A DNA stretch of 64,000 nt from Limiplasma sp034927815 (GTDB taxonomy: Bacteria > Bacillota > Clostridia > Christensenellales > Aristaeellaceae): the NCBI GenBank assembly GCA_034927815.1, contig JAYFPK010000004.1, positions 62,001-126,000 of the forward strand. The letters run 5' to 3'. Shown here in pieces: positions 1 to 9,001 of this stretch (position 1 is its first letter; the number at the start of each line of letters is the position of its first letter). The notes under the pieces are model-generated. The model was not told the DNA's origin, ran no database searches, and saw nothing but the letters and a program-made list of their open reading frames with translations. The translations under genes and the position numbers were made by a program.

Positions 1-226
1 CCAGCAGCATTACTTCCATGACGATGATGGTGATGACATAGGATTGGGCCACGGCGATCCGGCCGGTGGTGTAGCCCGCGCAGACGATGAGCAGCGTCAC
101 CGCCTTGGTCATGACCTCCAAAGAGAGAAGAATGCGCATGAGGTTGCGGGTGACGATGAGGCCGTAGGCGGCGACGGTCACCATGAGGGCGGCGGCCACC
201 ACAAACAGCGCGAAGAGCGTTGTCAT
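1..226 (-). CDS. NuoK/MrpC-like membrane subunit, partial (3' end beyond window)
   Basis: The visible 75 residues form three hydrophobic segments. They carry the LLSLEVM motif typical of NuoK/HyfE/MbhG-type subunits, whose membrane-embedded Glu takes part in proton translocation. The ATG at 226 overlaps the stop of the upstream gene (ATGA), so it is translationally coupled to the NuoJ-like subunit. The gene continues past the left edge. With the adjacent hyp operon, this suggests a membrane-bound energy-converting hydrogenase. A complex I-like or Mrp-like assembly cannot be excluded, because the catalytic subunits are not visible. Confidence 0.75.
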   Translation of the reverse strand, partial: MTTLFALFVVAAALMVTVAAYGLIVTRNLMRILLSLEVMTKAVTLLIVCAGYTTGRIAVAQSYVITIIVMEVMLL

Positions 227-738
227 TTTTCCTCACCCTCCTTCTTTTTGAAGAAAATCAGCACGGCGTAGATGCCTACCAGCACGATGATCACCTGGGC
301 CAGCAAATCGGTCTGGCGCAGGTTCCAGATCATTTCCTTGCCGCTTGCGGCCTTGAGGGCGGAGGCGGAGGACGGCGGCAGGGGAACGGCGAGGTAGGGC
401 CAGAGCACCGCCAGGGAGACGGCCAAAACCGCCAGCAGCACCAAGGGCAGATACCGGAAGCGCCTCCAGCGCCGCTTCTCCCGCTCCTCCATCTCCTCCT
501 TGGTCAGCACCCGGCTCATGCTGATGGTGCTTACAAACACCACCGTGATAAGCCCGGCGCAGACGGAGAGCTCAAACACGGCCGCCAGGTCCGCCCCCAT
601 GACGAACATCACCACCGCCAGGATGGCGCTGACCACGGACAGGGCGATGCAGGCCTTGAGCAAATCCCGCAGCAACAGCACCAGCGCCGCGGACGCCACC
701 AGCCCCACCAGCAGGATAATCAATAAAGTTTCATTCAC
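223..738 (-). CDS. NuoJ-like membrane subunit of a proton-pumping complex
   Basis: A 171-aa protein with five predicted membrane segments. The stretch around GADLAAVFELSVCAGLITVVF matches the conserved third helix of NuoJ-type subunits, the helix that undergoes the pi-bulge transition in complex I. A basic loop (KRRWRRFR) separates helices 3 and 4. I chose the GTG at 738 because an AAGGTGAG ribosome-binding site lies just upstream; the TTG at 759 has none. It lies 28 bp after the antiporter-like gene upstream and overlaps the NuoK-like gene by 4 bp. The role is inferred from the family. Confidence 0.72.
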   Translation of the reverse strand: MNETLLIILLVGLVASAALVLLLRDLLKACIALSVVSAILAVVMFVMGADLAAVFELSVCAGLITVVFVSTISMSRVLTKEEMEEREKRRWRRFRYLPLVLLAVLAVSLAVLWPYLAVPLPPSSASALKAASGKEMIWNLRQTDLLAQVIIVLVGIYAVLIFFKKKEGEEK

Positions 739-766
739 AAGCTCACCTTCTATCCTCAATCCGTCG

Positions 767-2179
767 TCAGATCATGCCGCTGTTTTGAAGCAGGAGCAAG
801 ACCACAGGGAATGCCAGCCCGGCCAGGACGTTGACGGCCGCCAGGGCCACCTGGACGAAGCGCAGCCGCCCGCGGCATTCCCTGGCCCCGGCCAGCTTCG
901 GGTTCAGCTTCCCATAAAAAACCTTTTTTTGGAGCACCAGGAAGTAGGTCAGGGTCAGCACGCTGGCCAGAAGGGCGGCCAAAGCCACCGGACTGGAGAC
1001 CTGCCACAGGGCGATGATGATCAATAGCTTGCTCCAGAAGCCCGACAGCGGAGGAATGCCCGCCATGGACAAAAGACCGATCACCGAGGTCAGGCCCGTA
1101 AGGGGCATCCGCTCCGCCAGGCCGCCCATCTCGTCCATGTTCCGGGTGTGGGTCTCGTGCAAGATCGCCGCCGCGTCCACGAACAGCAAGGACTTGAAGG
1201 TGGCGTGGTTGAAGAAGTGCATCATGGCCCCCACAAAGCCGATGGGGGAGCCGGTGGCCGCCCCCAGGACGATGTAGCCGATCTGGCTGACGCTGGAGAA
1301 GGCCAGCATCCGCTTGATATCCGTTTGGCCCAGGGCCCCCAGGGCCCCCACGATCACCGAGGCAAGGCCCAGGACCAGCATCACGCTGGCAATGCGGGAA
1401 TCATAGGCGAACACGTCCCGGTACAGGCGCATCATGGTATACACGCCGGATACCTTGATGACGATGCCCGCCAGCACCACGGAGACGGGGGAGGGGGCGC
1501 TGGAGTGGGCGTCGGGCACCCAGCTGTGGAAGGGCACCGCGCCGGACTTGATGGCGATGGCCGCGGTGTAAAGCACCAAGGCCCCCATGAGCATGGTGGG
1601 ATGCTCCCCGGCATGCCCCTGGATGTAGGCGGATACCGCCACGAAGGAGGTATCCCCCACCAGCAGGAAGAAGACCGCCAGGGCTCCCAGCATCATGGCT
1701 GTGGCCAGGGCGCTCATCAGGTAATACTTGAAGGCTCCCTCCAGTTCGTCCCGGGTGGAATCGATGGCGATGAGCAAAAAGGAGGACGCGCCCGTGATCT
1801 CGATGAATGCGTATAGGCTGAACAGGTCCCGAACCATCACAACGCCGTTCATGCCCATCATCAGCAGCAGCATGACGCCGCCGAAGGTAAAGCGGTGGGA
1901 TTTCACCAATTCACCCGCCACCAGCAGCGTAACGCAGCAGATCAGGGCGATGAGGAACAGCACCACAGCCGTAAACAGGTCCACGGAGAAGGTCCCGAAA
2001 AAGGTGGAGGTCATCTCTTCGCCGGTGAGAAAACACCGGACCATATCATAGGCCGCCAGGCCCAGCTGGCAGACCGACGCGGCCATGGCCGCCAAAAAAG
2101 CGCTTTTGCGGTTGGCCCAGGTAAAAAGGTTCAGCGTCACCACCGCCAGCAGCGGAATGCCCAAAAACAGAATCGGCAT
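767..2179 (-). CDS. Antiporter-type NuoM/NuoN/MrpD-like proton-translocating subunit
   Basis: A 470-aa polytopic protein (about 14 helices) of the proton_antipo_M family. Key features of the ion path are visible: a Glu in the FIEITG helix, the helix-7 Lys in AIKSGAVPFHSWVPDA, and a second Lys in VIKVSGVYTMMRL. Length is normal for NuoM/NuoN-type subunits. The ATG at 2179 has AAAGGGGG upstream. It is the third of three related antiporter-like subunits in this operon, which would give several proton or sodium channels. Which of HyfD/HyfF, MbhH or NuoN it matches most closely cannot be settled by eye. Confidence 0.8.
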   Translation of the reverse strand: MPILFLGIPLLAVVTLNLFTWANRKSAFLAAMAASVCQLGLAAYDMVRCFLTGEEMTSTFFGTFSVDLFTAVVLFLIALICCVTLLVAGELVKSHRFTFGGVMLLLMMGMNGVVMVRDLFSLYAFIEITGASSFLLIAIDSTRDELEGAFKYYLMSALATAMMLGALAVFFLLVGDTSFVAVSAYIQGHAGEHPTMLMGALVLYTAAIAIKSGAVPFHSWVPDAHSSAPSPVSVVLAGIVIKVSGVYTMMRLYRDVFAYDSRIASVMLVLGLASVIVGALGALGQTDIKRMLAFSSVSQIGYIVLGAATGSPIGFVGAMMHFFNHATFKSLLFVDAAAILHETHTRNMDEMGGLAERMPLTGLTSVIGLLSMAGIPPLSGFWSKLLIIIALWQVSSPVALAALLASVLTLTYFLVLQKKVFYGKLNPKLAGARECRGRLRFVQVALAAVNVLAGLAFPVVLLLLQNSGMI

Positions 2180-2201
2180 AGGCTCGCCCCCTTTCGTAAT
2201 G

Positions 2202-4043
2202 TTATGCCCAGAGGAAAATCGAAGCGACGATCACAAGCCCGGCCAGAACCCAGGTCACATAGCGGGCCTGGTTGCCGTTGTGGGCCTTTTTCACCAGCAG
2301 GGAGAGGAAACCCACGGCTTTTACGACGCCCACGTCGTAGAACCAGCTGATGCCGTCGTTGATCCTCAGGGATATGGCGGCGTAGCCGTCCTTCAAGCCC
2401 CTGGCCCAGTAGTAGGGATCAAAGAAGTGATTTTCCGCCAGGTCATAGACTTGGCGAAGACCCGGGGCATGGTGGAAGTGGTCCGCGGACTCGATACCCC
2501 GGCCGGTTTTCTTAAAACCGCGCCAGTGATCCAAAACGGCCAGCAGCAGCAGCCCCGCGGAGACCCCCACCAGCACCCAGTTGGTGTGTGTGCCGATATG
2601 CTCCCCGGCGGCATGGCCGCCCAAAACGGGGAGCAGCACATGGTCGATCAGCGGCTGCTTCAGCAACCCCAGCGCCACGCAGGCGGCGGCCAGCGCCACC
2701 ATGGGCAGCAGCATCGCCTTGGGGGCTTCCTTCACGTTTTCGTACTCCTCCCCGGTCTTGCCAAAGAAGGCCGCGTGGCCCAGCTTCAGGAAGGAGACGG
2801 GGGTGAAGAACGCGCCGATGGCGGCGATGATGTAGAAGATCAGGCCGCTTTCCAGGGCCCCGTCAAAGATCAGCTCCTTGGAGAAGAAGCCGTTGGTCAT
2901 TGGGAAACCGGCGATGGCGGCGGCGGCGATGAGGAAGCAGACCATGGTCACGGGCATTTTTTTGCCCAGGCCGGAAAGCTTGTTGAGGTTGGTGGTGCCG
3001 GCCTGCTTTTCCACGGCCCCTGCCGTGAGAAAGAGGCAGCACTTGTACACGGCGTTGTTGAGCATGTGGAACAGGCCGCCGATGATGCCCACGGGCAGCG
3101 CCGTGCCGATGCCCAAAATCATGTAGCCCACCTGGCTGACGGCGTGGTAGGACAAAAGCCGCTTGAAGTCCCGTTGGATCAAGGCCATCATCACCGCGAA
3201 GATGATGACGCACACCCCCAGGATCATCATGACCAGGCTGGCGGCGGAGCCATGGTGAAACTGGAACAGGTCCAAGGTCAGGCGGGTCACCAGGTAGATG
3301 CCCAGCAGCTTTTCCAAAGCCCCGGGCAAAAAGGCCATGAAGGGCATGGGCGCGTCGTCCGCGGCGTTGGGAATCCAGGTGTGGAAGGGCATGGACCCGG
3401 CCTTGGAAAGCGCGCCGGTCATCAGCAGCGCAAAGGCCACCGCCCCCCAGCCGGAGATCTCCAGATGGATATGCTCCATGTTCAGGGTCTTGGTCAGGTG
3501 GGCCGTCAGGCCGATGCCCAGCATCATGGCCAGATCCGTGGCCCCGGCGATCATCAGCGCCTTGACGGCGGTTTTTTCCGCCTTCTGCCCGTTGGAGACG
3601 ATCATGCCGTACATGGTGCCCATGATCGCCTCCCAGAAGAACAGCAGCACGATCAGGTTGTTTGCCAGCACCGCGCCACTGACCAAGGCCTGGGTGATCA
3701 TCATGCAGGCGTAAAACAGGGGCCGGTAGGCCTTGCCCTTGGAGAAGGCCGCGGTGTACAGGCTCACCAGCAAGGAGAGGGCCGCGGCGCAGAAGGTGAT
3801 GAAGCCGCTGAAATGATACCAGCGCAGGGAGAAGTCGATGCCAAAGCCGCTCCAGGGAAGCGTCAGGGAAACCTCCTTGCCCAGCAGCAGGCAGGCCAGC
3901 GCCAGCTGCACCGCCCCGCTGAGCACCAACAGGGCCTCCTTGCCATGGGGCCATTTACGGGGCACCAACAGGGAAAGGACCCCGAGGCAGGCGGGGGCGG
4001 CAATCAGCCAAATCAGCAAGGTTTGTTCCATGTTCATGATCAT
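2202..4043 (-). CDS. NuoL/HyfB-like proton-translocating subunit
   Basis: A 613-aa polytopic protein, the longest of the three antiporter-type subunits. The Glu in LLFFWEAIMG, the Lys in LSKAGSMPFHTWIP and the Lys in GALEKLLGIYLVTRL correspond to the conserved channel residues. After about residue 500 a polar stretch and a final hydrophobic helix (YVTWVLAGLVIVASIFLW) resemble the C-terminal lateral helix and anchor of NuoL. The ATG at 4043 overlaps the stop of the preceding gene (ATGA). Part of the putative hydrogenase/complex I-like membrane arm. Confidence 0.82.
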   Translation of the reverse strand: MIMNMEQTLLIWLIAAPACLGVLSLLVPRKWPHGKEALLVLSGAVQLALACLLLGKEVSLTLPWSGFGIDFSLRWYHFSGFITFCAAALSLLVSLYTAAFSKGKAYRPLFYACMMITQALVSGAVLANNLIVLLFFWEAIMGTMYGMIVSNGQKAEKTAVKALMIAGATDLAMMLGIGLTAHLTKTLNMEHIHLEISGWGAVAFALLMTGALSKAGSMPFHTWIPNAADDAPMPFMAFLPGALEKLLGIYLVTRLTLDLFQFHHGSAASLVMMILGVCVIIFAVMMALIQRDFKRLLSYHAVSQVGYMILGIGTALPVGIIGGLFHMLNNAVYKCCLFLTAGAVEKQAGTTNLNKLSGLGKKMPVTMVCFLIAAAAIAGFPMTNGFFSKELIFDGALESGLIFYIIAAIGAFFTPVSFLKLGHAAFFGKTGEEYENVKEAPKAMLLPMVALAAACVALGLLKQPLIDHVLLPVLGGHAAGEHIGTHTNWVLVGVSAGLLLLAVLDHWRGFKKTGRGIESADHFHHAPGLRQVYDLAENHFFDPYYWARGLKDGYAAISLRINDGISWFYDVGVVKAVGFLSLLVKKAHNGNQARYVTWVLAGLVIVASIFLWA

Positions 4044-5479
4044 TGCAAAATCACCGCCATTTGCGTCACAATCTTTTCCACGAAGCCCGCGGGAAGGGCC
4101 ACCAGCAGGCCGCTGGCCAGGGAGAGGGCAGCCAGCAGGCCCACGGAGGCCACCATGGTGGGGGAGGCGTCATGGGCGTGCTGGTGCAATTCCCGGGGCT
4201 GGCCCAAAAACACCAGGGTGAAGGCCCGCATCAGGTAGATGAGAGTCATCACAGCGCCCAGGATGAACACGATGGCGATGTAGGGATGCCCGGCCTCCAC
4301 CGTTCCGGCAATGACCATGTACTTGCTGAAGAAGCCGCCGAAGGGAGGCAGGCCCATGACCGAGAAGGCGCACAGCAGGAAGGACACCGCCGTGATGGGC
4401 ATCTGCTTGAACAGGCCGCCCATCTGCCGGGTATCCTTGGTGTGGCAGCCGTGCTCGATGATGCCCGCGCACAGGAACAGCCCCGCCTTGGAGATGGCGT
4501 GCATGAGGATGTACAGGATGCCTCCAGCCAGGGCCACCTCTCCGCCCACGGAGAGCCCCAGGAGGATAAAGCCCAGCTGGCTCACCGTGGAGTAGGCGAT
4601 GATACGCTTGATATCGTGCTCCCGGATGGCCGCCCCGGCGGAGAGCATGGCGCTCACCGCCGCGATGACGGGGACGATGGTATGGAAGGAGGAAGAAATC
4701 TGAAAGTTCACCACAAAGAGCCGGGTGAATACATAAACGCCGATTTTCACCAGTACCGCCGCGTGCAAAAGGGCCGTGGCCGGGGTGGGGGCCACGCCGC
4801 CGTCCGCCAGCCAGGAGTGAAGGGGCAGCGTGGCGGATTTGGAGAGGATGCCAAAGAGGATCAGCGCCATCGCCAGATCGGAGATGGGCTTGCCCTTGAG
4901 CACGGTGAGGTCAAAGGTGCCGTACTGCTGGTGGATGGCGATGAAGCCGCCCAGCATGATCAGCGCGCCCGCGCCGGTGATCAGGAAGGCCTTGTTGGCC
5001 CGGCGCACGTATTCCTTCTCCCGGAAAAAGCCGATGAGCCGCCAGCAGCACACGGCGGAAATCTCCCAGAAGGAATAGAGGAAAATCAGGTTGGTGGACA
5101 AGGTGATGCCCATCATGGCCCCGATGAAGAGCACCACAAAGAAATAGTATTCGCTTTGATGCTCCGCGTGGGCAATGTACCCGTAGGAGTACAGCACGAT
5201 GATCAGGCCTAAAAAGGCGCTGGTCAGGGCCATGAACACCGCCAGGCCGTCCGCCATGAAGCCGAAGTTCAGCCCCAGGGGCAAAGAGGCGGAGAAAGTC
5301 AGGGGCTCCCCCGTAAGAGCGCCGGGAACCAGGGAAAGCAGGATGAGAAAAGGAATGAGGACCAATACAAATGCCAGCGCGTTGCGGAACCTCGTGGACA
5401 TGGAGCCGGCGATTGGCAGCAGGCATGCGCCTAAAATCGGGACAAGCACCACCACCAACAACAGGGACGGAGTGGCCAT
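4040..5479 (-). CDS. Antiporter-type NuoN/MrpD-like subunit, first gene of operon
   Basis: A 479-aa polytopic protein of the proton_antipo_M family. Channel residues include the Glu in LYSFWEISAVCCW and the Lys in LSKSATLPLHSWLADG. I start it at the ATG at 5479, which gives a normal hydrophobic N-terminus (ATPSLLLVVVLVPILG) and has GGGGG upstream. The in-frame extension further upstream would run through the -10 region of the promoter at 5553-5581 and is therefore not translated. As first gene of the minus operon it diverges from hypA, which supports a hydrogenase connection. Confidence 0.8.
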   Translation of the reverse strand: MATPSLLLVVVLVPILGACLLPIAGSMSTRFRNALAFVLVLIPFLILLSLVPGALTGEPLTFSASLPLGLNFGFMADGLAVFMALTSAFLGLIIVLYSYGYIAHAEHQSEYYFFVVLFIGAMMGITLSTNLIFLYSFWEISAVCCWRLIGFFREKEYVRRANKAFLITGAGALIMLGGFIAIHQQYGTFDLTVLKGKPISDLAMALILFGILSKSATLPLHSWLADGGVAPTPATALLHAAVLVKIGVYVFTRLFVVNFQISSSFHTIVPVIAAVSAMLSAGAAIREHDIKRIIAYSTVSQLGFILLGLSVGGEVALAGGILYILMHAISKAGLFLCAGIIEHGCHTKDTRQMGGLFKQMPITAVSFLLCAFSVMGLPPFGGFFSKYMVIAGTVEAGHPYIAIVFILGAVMTLIYLMRAFTLVFLGQPRELHQHAHDASPTMVASVGLLAALSLASGLLVALPAGFVEKIVTQMAVILQ

Positions 5480-5523
5480 GACATGATACCCCCAACATGA
5501 ATTCAAGACAATAAACGAGCTCA

Positions 5524-5540
5524 CATACCGGGCAGGTATG
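5524..5540. promoter_or_regulatory. Perfect dyad CATACC-N5-GGTATG, possible operator
   Basis: A perfect 6-bp inverted repeat with a 5-bp centre lies at about +6 to +22 of the membrane-subunit promoter. That placement would suit a repressor site or a 5' hairpin. No regulator is identified. Confidence 0.4.
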
Positions 5541-5552
5541 CGAGGCGGGTTC

Positions 5553-5581
5553 ATTATAGGCCTGTGTATGGAAACAGTCAA
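5553..5581 (-). promoter_or_regulatory. Sigma-70-type promoter of the membrane-subunit operon
   Basis: On the minus strand, TTGACT (5576-5581) and TATAAT (5553-5558) are separated by 17 bp. This is nearly consensus, and the expected start near 5546 gives a leader of about 65 nt. Confidence 0.75.
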
Positions 5582-5666
5582 CAGCCAATTTTACGAATAT
5601 AGTTAATAGGAAGGGACAGGCCGCCTTTTTTCTCCGCTTTGCCGTTGTTTTCACAAGAAAGGCGGC

Positions 5667-5694
5667 TTGACTCCCGGGCGGATGGGACTATAAT
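5667..5694 (+). promoter_or_regulatory. Sigma-70-type promoter of the hyp operon
   Basis: TTGACT (5667-5672) and TATAAT (5689-5694) with a 16-bp spacer precede hypA, giving a leader of roughly 17 nt that contains the GGGGGAGGG ribosome-binding site. Confidence 0.78.
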
Positions 5695-5717
5695 GGACGG
5701 GAAAGAGGGGGAGGGTC

Positions 5718-6074
5718 ATGCACGAATACGGCCTGACAAAGGGAATCGTCCAGGTGATGCTCAAGGCCGCTCAGGAGCATGGGGCCGTGAAGGTCACAGG
5801 GGCGCGGTTGGTGGTGGGGGAAAATACCAGCATCATCCCCGGTTCCGTGCAGCTGTACTTCGACCAGATCGCCAAGGGCACCAAGGCGGAGGGCGCGGTG
5901 CTGGATGTGCGCACCGTGAAGGCCGAAATGCGCTGCCCCCACTGCCAAAAGAACTTTGTGCGGCCCCGGTTTTCCTTTGCCTGTCCCATCTGCGGCGCTC
6001 TGGGCAATCCCACGGAGATCGGAAACGAGTTCTATGTGGAAAGCGTGGAGCTGGAGGACGGCAAGGAATCATAA
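5718..6074 (+). CDS. hypA: Hydrogenase maturation nickel chaperone HypA
   Basis: A 118-aa protein beginning MHEYGLT. His2 and Glu3 form the nickel site known for HypA. A zinc site of two CxxC pairs (CPHC and CPIC) sits at about residues 74-96. HypA delivers nickel, with HypB, to the large subunit of NiFe hydrogenases. Length is normal for the family. It is the first gene of hypABFCDE and lies directly behind a strong promoter, 12 bp before hypB. The very acidic C-terminus is unremarkable. Confidence 0.95.
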   Translation: MHEYGLTKGIVQVMLKAAQEHGAVKVTGARLVVGENTSIIPGSVQLYFDQIAKGTKAEGAVLDVRTVKAEMRCPHCQKNFVRPRFSFACPICGALGNPTEIGNEFYVESVELEDGKES

Positions 6075-6086
6075 AGGAGGATCATC

Positions 6087-6743
6087 ATGAGCAAGCAGGA
6101 TGTAGTCATCATGGAGGATATCAACGCCGAAAACGACAGGCGGGCGGAGGAAATCCACCGGAGCCTGGCGGAAAAGGGCATTTTTACCATCAACGTCATC
6201 GGGGCTCCCGGGGTGGGGAAAACCTCCACCCTGACCCGGGTCATCCAGGGCCTGGGGGATATTCCCAGCGCCGTGGTGGAGGGGGATATCCAATCGGACA
6301 TCGATACCCAAAAGCTGCGGGAGCGGGGCATCCCCTCCACCCAGATTAACACAGGCGGGGCCTGTCACATCGACGCGCCTTTGATGGAAAGCGCTTTGGC
6401 GAAGTTCCCCGTCAAGGAGAACAGCCTGCTGTGGATCGAGAACATCGGCAATCTGGTGTGCCCGGCGGAGTTTCAAATCGGCGAGGACGTGAAGATGCTG
6501 ATCTGCGCCGCCACTGACGGCTCGGACAAGCCCTACAAATACCCCCTGGCCTTTGAGAAGGCCGCCGTCATTTTGGTGAACAAGGCGGACCTGCTGCCCC
6601 ATGTGGACTTTGACATGGACTATTTTACCAAGGGCATCCGGGCCTTGAATCCCACCGCGCCGATTCTCCCCGTGTCCGCCAAGACAGGGGAAGGGATCGA
6701 CGAGGTATGCCAATGGATCCAGCAAAGACGTTCCAATCGCTGA
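6087..6743 (+). CDS. hypB: Hydrogenase maturation GTPase HypB
   Basis: A 218-aa SIMIBI-class GTPase that drives nickel insertion together with HypA. Walker A is GAPGVGKT (about residues 39-46), the base-specificity motif is NKAD, and the later SAKTGEG loop is present. The dimer-interface metal site is recognisable as GGACH and NLVCPAEF. The N-terminal CxxCGC high-affinity nickel motif and the His-rich stretch of some HypB proteins are absent, so nickel storage is unlikely. AAAGGAGG precedes the ATG. The 3' end overlaps hypF. Confidence 0.95.
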   Translation: MSKQDVVIMEDINAENDRRAEEIHRSLAEKGIFTINVIGAPGVGKTSTLTRVIQGLGDIPSAVVEGDIQSDIDTQKLRERGIPSTQINTGGACHIDAPLMESALAKFPVKENSLLWIENIGNLVCPAEFQIGEDVKMLICAATDGSDKPYKYPLAFEKAAVILVNKADLLPHVDFDMDYFTKGIRALNPTAPILPVSAKTGEGIDEVCQWIQQRRSNR

Positions 6744-9001
6744 TTCAAATTGAGGGCATCGTGCAAGGGGTGGGCTTCCGCCCCTTTGTGACCCGCACGG
6801 CCCGGCGGCACGGAATTACGGGCACGGTGCAAAACGCCCAGGGGGCCGTGCGGATCGAGGCCTTCGGAAGCCGGGAGGCCCTGGAGGCCTTCACCGCGGC
6901 CCTGGGGGAGGAGAAGCCCGCCCCCAGCCATATCGCCCGGCTGACTCATAGAATCCTGGCCCTGGATGGGGAGGAGCGCATACCGGAGTCCTTTCGCATT
7001 CTGCCCAGCCGGGAGGAGGAAGGCGGGCTGGTGATGCCCTCTCCCGACCTGGCGGTGTGCGGGGACTGCTTGCGGGAGATGGGGGACCCCTCCGATCCCA
7101 GGTACCGGAATCCCTTTATTTCCTGTACCCATTGCGGTCCCCGGTTTTCCATCCTCTCCGCCATCCCCTACGACAGGCCCAATACCTCCATGGCGGATTT
7201 TTCCCTGTGCCCCCTGTGCCAAAGGGAGTACATAGAGGTGGAGAACCGCCGCTTTCACGCCCAAACGGTGTGCTGCAACGCCTGCGGCCCCAGGCTGTTT
7301 TGGGCGGGGCGGGGGAGGGAACCCCGGCGGGAGGGGGAGGAGGCCCTTGCGCGGGCCGTTCAGACCCTGGCATCCGGGGGCATTGTGGCGGTAAAGGGTA
7401 TCGGCGGCTACCACCTGGCGGTGGACGCCACCAATGGCCGGGGGGTTCAGGCCCTCCGGGAGGCGAAGGGCCGGGAGGCCAAGCCCTTTGCGGTGATGTT
7501 CCGGGATATGGACGCGCTGCTGGCCCACTGCCAGGCCACCCAGGCCCAGCGGGCTCTTTTGGAGAGCCCGGCCCGGCCCATTGTGCTGCTTCCCAGGCGC
7601 GCCTCGGCCATCGTCCCCCAGGTTTGGGGAGCCAGCCCCGATTTGGGAGCCTTCTTGCCCTACACCCCCTTGCAGCACCTGCTGCTGGCCCAGCTGCCGC
7701 CCTTGGTGATGACCAGCCTGAACCGTTCCTCCTTGCCCATCGTTTCCCGGGACGGGGAAGCCCTGGCCTTCATGGAGGAGCATCCCCAGGTGGCCGGAAC
7801 GCTGCTTCATGACCGGCCCATCCTCAACCCCCAGGACGATTCCGTGATGCAGTTTGTCCGCGAAAAGGCCACCTTCCTGCGCCGGGGCCGGGGCTATGTG
7901 CCCCTGGGAATCCCGGTGAAGCCGGGCCGTGCGCTGGCCCTGGGGGCCCAGGAAAAGAGCGTGTTCACCCTCACGGGAGGGGGCTATGCCTACCCCTCCA
8001 CGGAGATGGGGGATTTGGACACCTTGGAAAATGTCGCCCAATACCAGGAGACCCTCAAGGCCATGGGGGGAATTTTGGGCCTGGGCCCCAGGCGGGTGGC
8101 CTATGATCCTCATCCGGGGTACGCCACCGGGGCTATCGCCGCCGCGCTGCCCGGCCCCAAGGTGCCGGTATACCACCACCATGCCCACATTGCCTCGGTG
8201 ATGGGGGAGCATGGGCTGGCGGACCCGGTGATCGGCGTGGCCTTTGACGGCACGGGCTTTGGGGAGGACGGCTCCATCTGGGGCGGGGAGTTCCTGATCG
8301 CGGACCGGAAAAGGTTCCGGCGGGCCGCGCACCTCAAACCCGTCTGGCTGCTGGGCGGCGACGCTTCCGTGCGCAAGAGCTCCCTCACCGCCGCCTGTTA
8401 CCGCTATGACGCGGGGCTTGCACAGGGGCTTGATCCGCTGCTGGCCCGGGCTCTGGAAAGCCGGGTCAACGGGATTTTTTCCTCCAGCATGGGAAGGCTG
8501 TTTGACGGCGTCAGCTCCTTGCTGGGCATCTGCCACGCCTCCACCTACGGGGGGCAGTGCGCCATTGAACTGAACTACGCGGCCCAGGCCTTTGCCCAGG
8601 AGGGTGGGGAGGCGGAGCCGCTGCCCTATGAAATCCACAAGGCGGGGCAGGTGGATTTCGCCCCCGGCATCCGGGCGCTGCTGGCGCGGCTGGAGGGAGG
8701 GGAATCCCCGGCTTCTCTGGCCTATGCCTTTCACCTTGCCGTGGCGGGCATGGTGCGCAAGGTTTGCCTGGGGCTCCGGGGGGAAACGGGGATCGATGCG
8801 GTCTGCCTCTCCGGAGGCGTGTTCCTGAACCGGCTGCTGACGGAGAAGATCATTTTGCTGCTTGAAGGCGAGGGCTTCAGGGTATATCATAACGAGGCCG
8901 TCCCGGCCGGGGACGGCGGCATTTCCTTTGGACAAGCGGTTGTCGCGCTGGAAAGCGCGGAGGAGGAAGCAATATGTGCATCGCGGTTCCCGGAAAGCTG
9001 A
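6713..9001 (+). CDS. hypF: Carbamoyltransferase HypF (cyanide ligand synthesis)
   Basis: A 762-aa protein that makes the thiocarbamate on HypE used for the CN ligands of the NiFe site. Domains in order: acylphosphatase (about 8-90, IVQGVGFRPFV), four CxxC zinc-finger pairs (first Cys about 116, last pair about 187-190), YrdC-like (about 205-380), and a Kae1-like carbamoyltransferase domain containing the HHHAH metal motif. The ATG at 6713 has GAGG seven bases upstream and was preferred over the ATG at 6707. It overlaps hypB by 31 bp and hypC by 28 bp, indicating tight coupling. Length is normal. Confidence 0.95.
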   Translation: MDPAKTFQSLIQIEGIVQGVGFRPFVTRTARRHGITGTVQNAQGAVRIEAFGSREALEAFTAALGEEKPAPSHIARLTHRILALDGEERIPESFRILPSREEEGGLVMPSPDLAVCGDCLREMGDPSDPRYRNPFISCTHCGPRFSILSAIPYDRPNTSMADFSLCPLCQREYIEVENRRFHAQTVCCNACGPRLFWAGRGREPRREGEEALARAVQTLASGGIVAVKGIGGYHLAVDATNGRGVQALREAKGREAKPFAVMFRDMDALLAHCQATQAQRALLESPARPIVLLPRRASAIVPQVWGASPDLGAFLPYTPLQHLLLAQLPPLVMTSLNRSSLPIVSRDGEALAFMEEHPQVAGTLLHDRPILNPQDDSVMQFVREKATFLRRGRGYVPLGIPVKPGRALALGAQEKSVFTLTGGGYAYPSTEMGDLDTLENVAQYQETLKAMGGILGLGPRRVAYDPHPGYATGAIAAALPGPKVPVYHHHAHIASVMGEHGLADPVIGVAFDGTGFGEDGSIWGGEFLIADRKRFRRAAHLKPVWLLGGDASVRKSSLTAACYRYDAGLAQGLDPLLARALESRVNGIFSSSMGRLFDGVSSLLGICHASTYGGQCAIELNYAAQAFAQEGGEAEPLPYEIHKAGQVDFAPGIRALLARLEGGESPASLAYAFHLAVAGMVRKVCLGLRGETGIDAVCLSGGVFLNRLLTEKIILLLEGEGFRVYHNEAVPAGDGGISFGQAVVALESAEEEAICASRFPES

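Noticed and set aside
2085..4238. A 717-aa plus-strand frame opposite the antiporter subunits
   Set aside because: Composition of a shadow frame, no ribosome-binding site, and the minus strand encodes clear membrane subunits.
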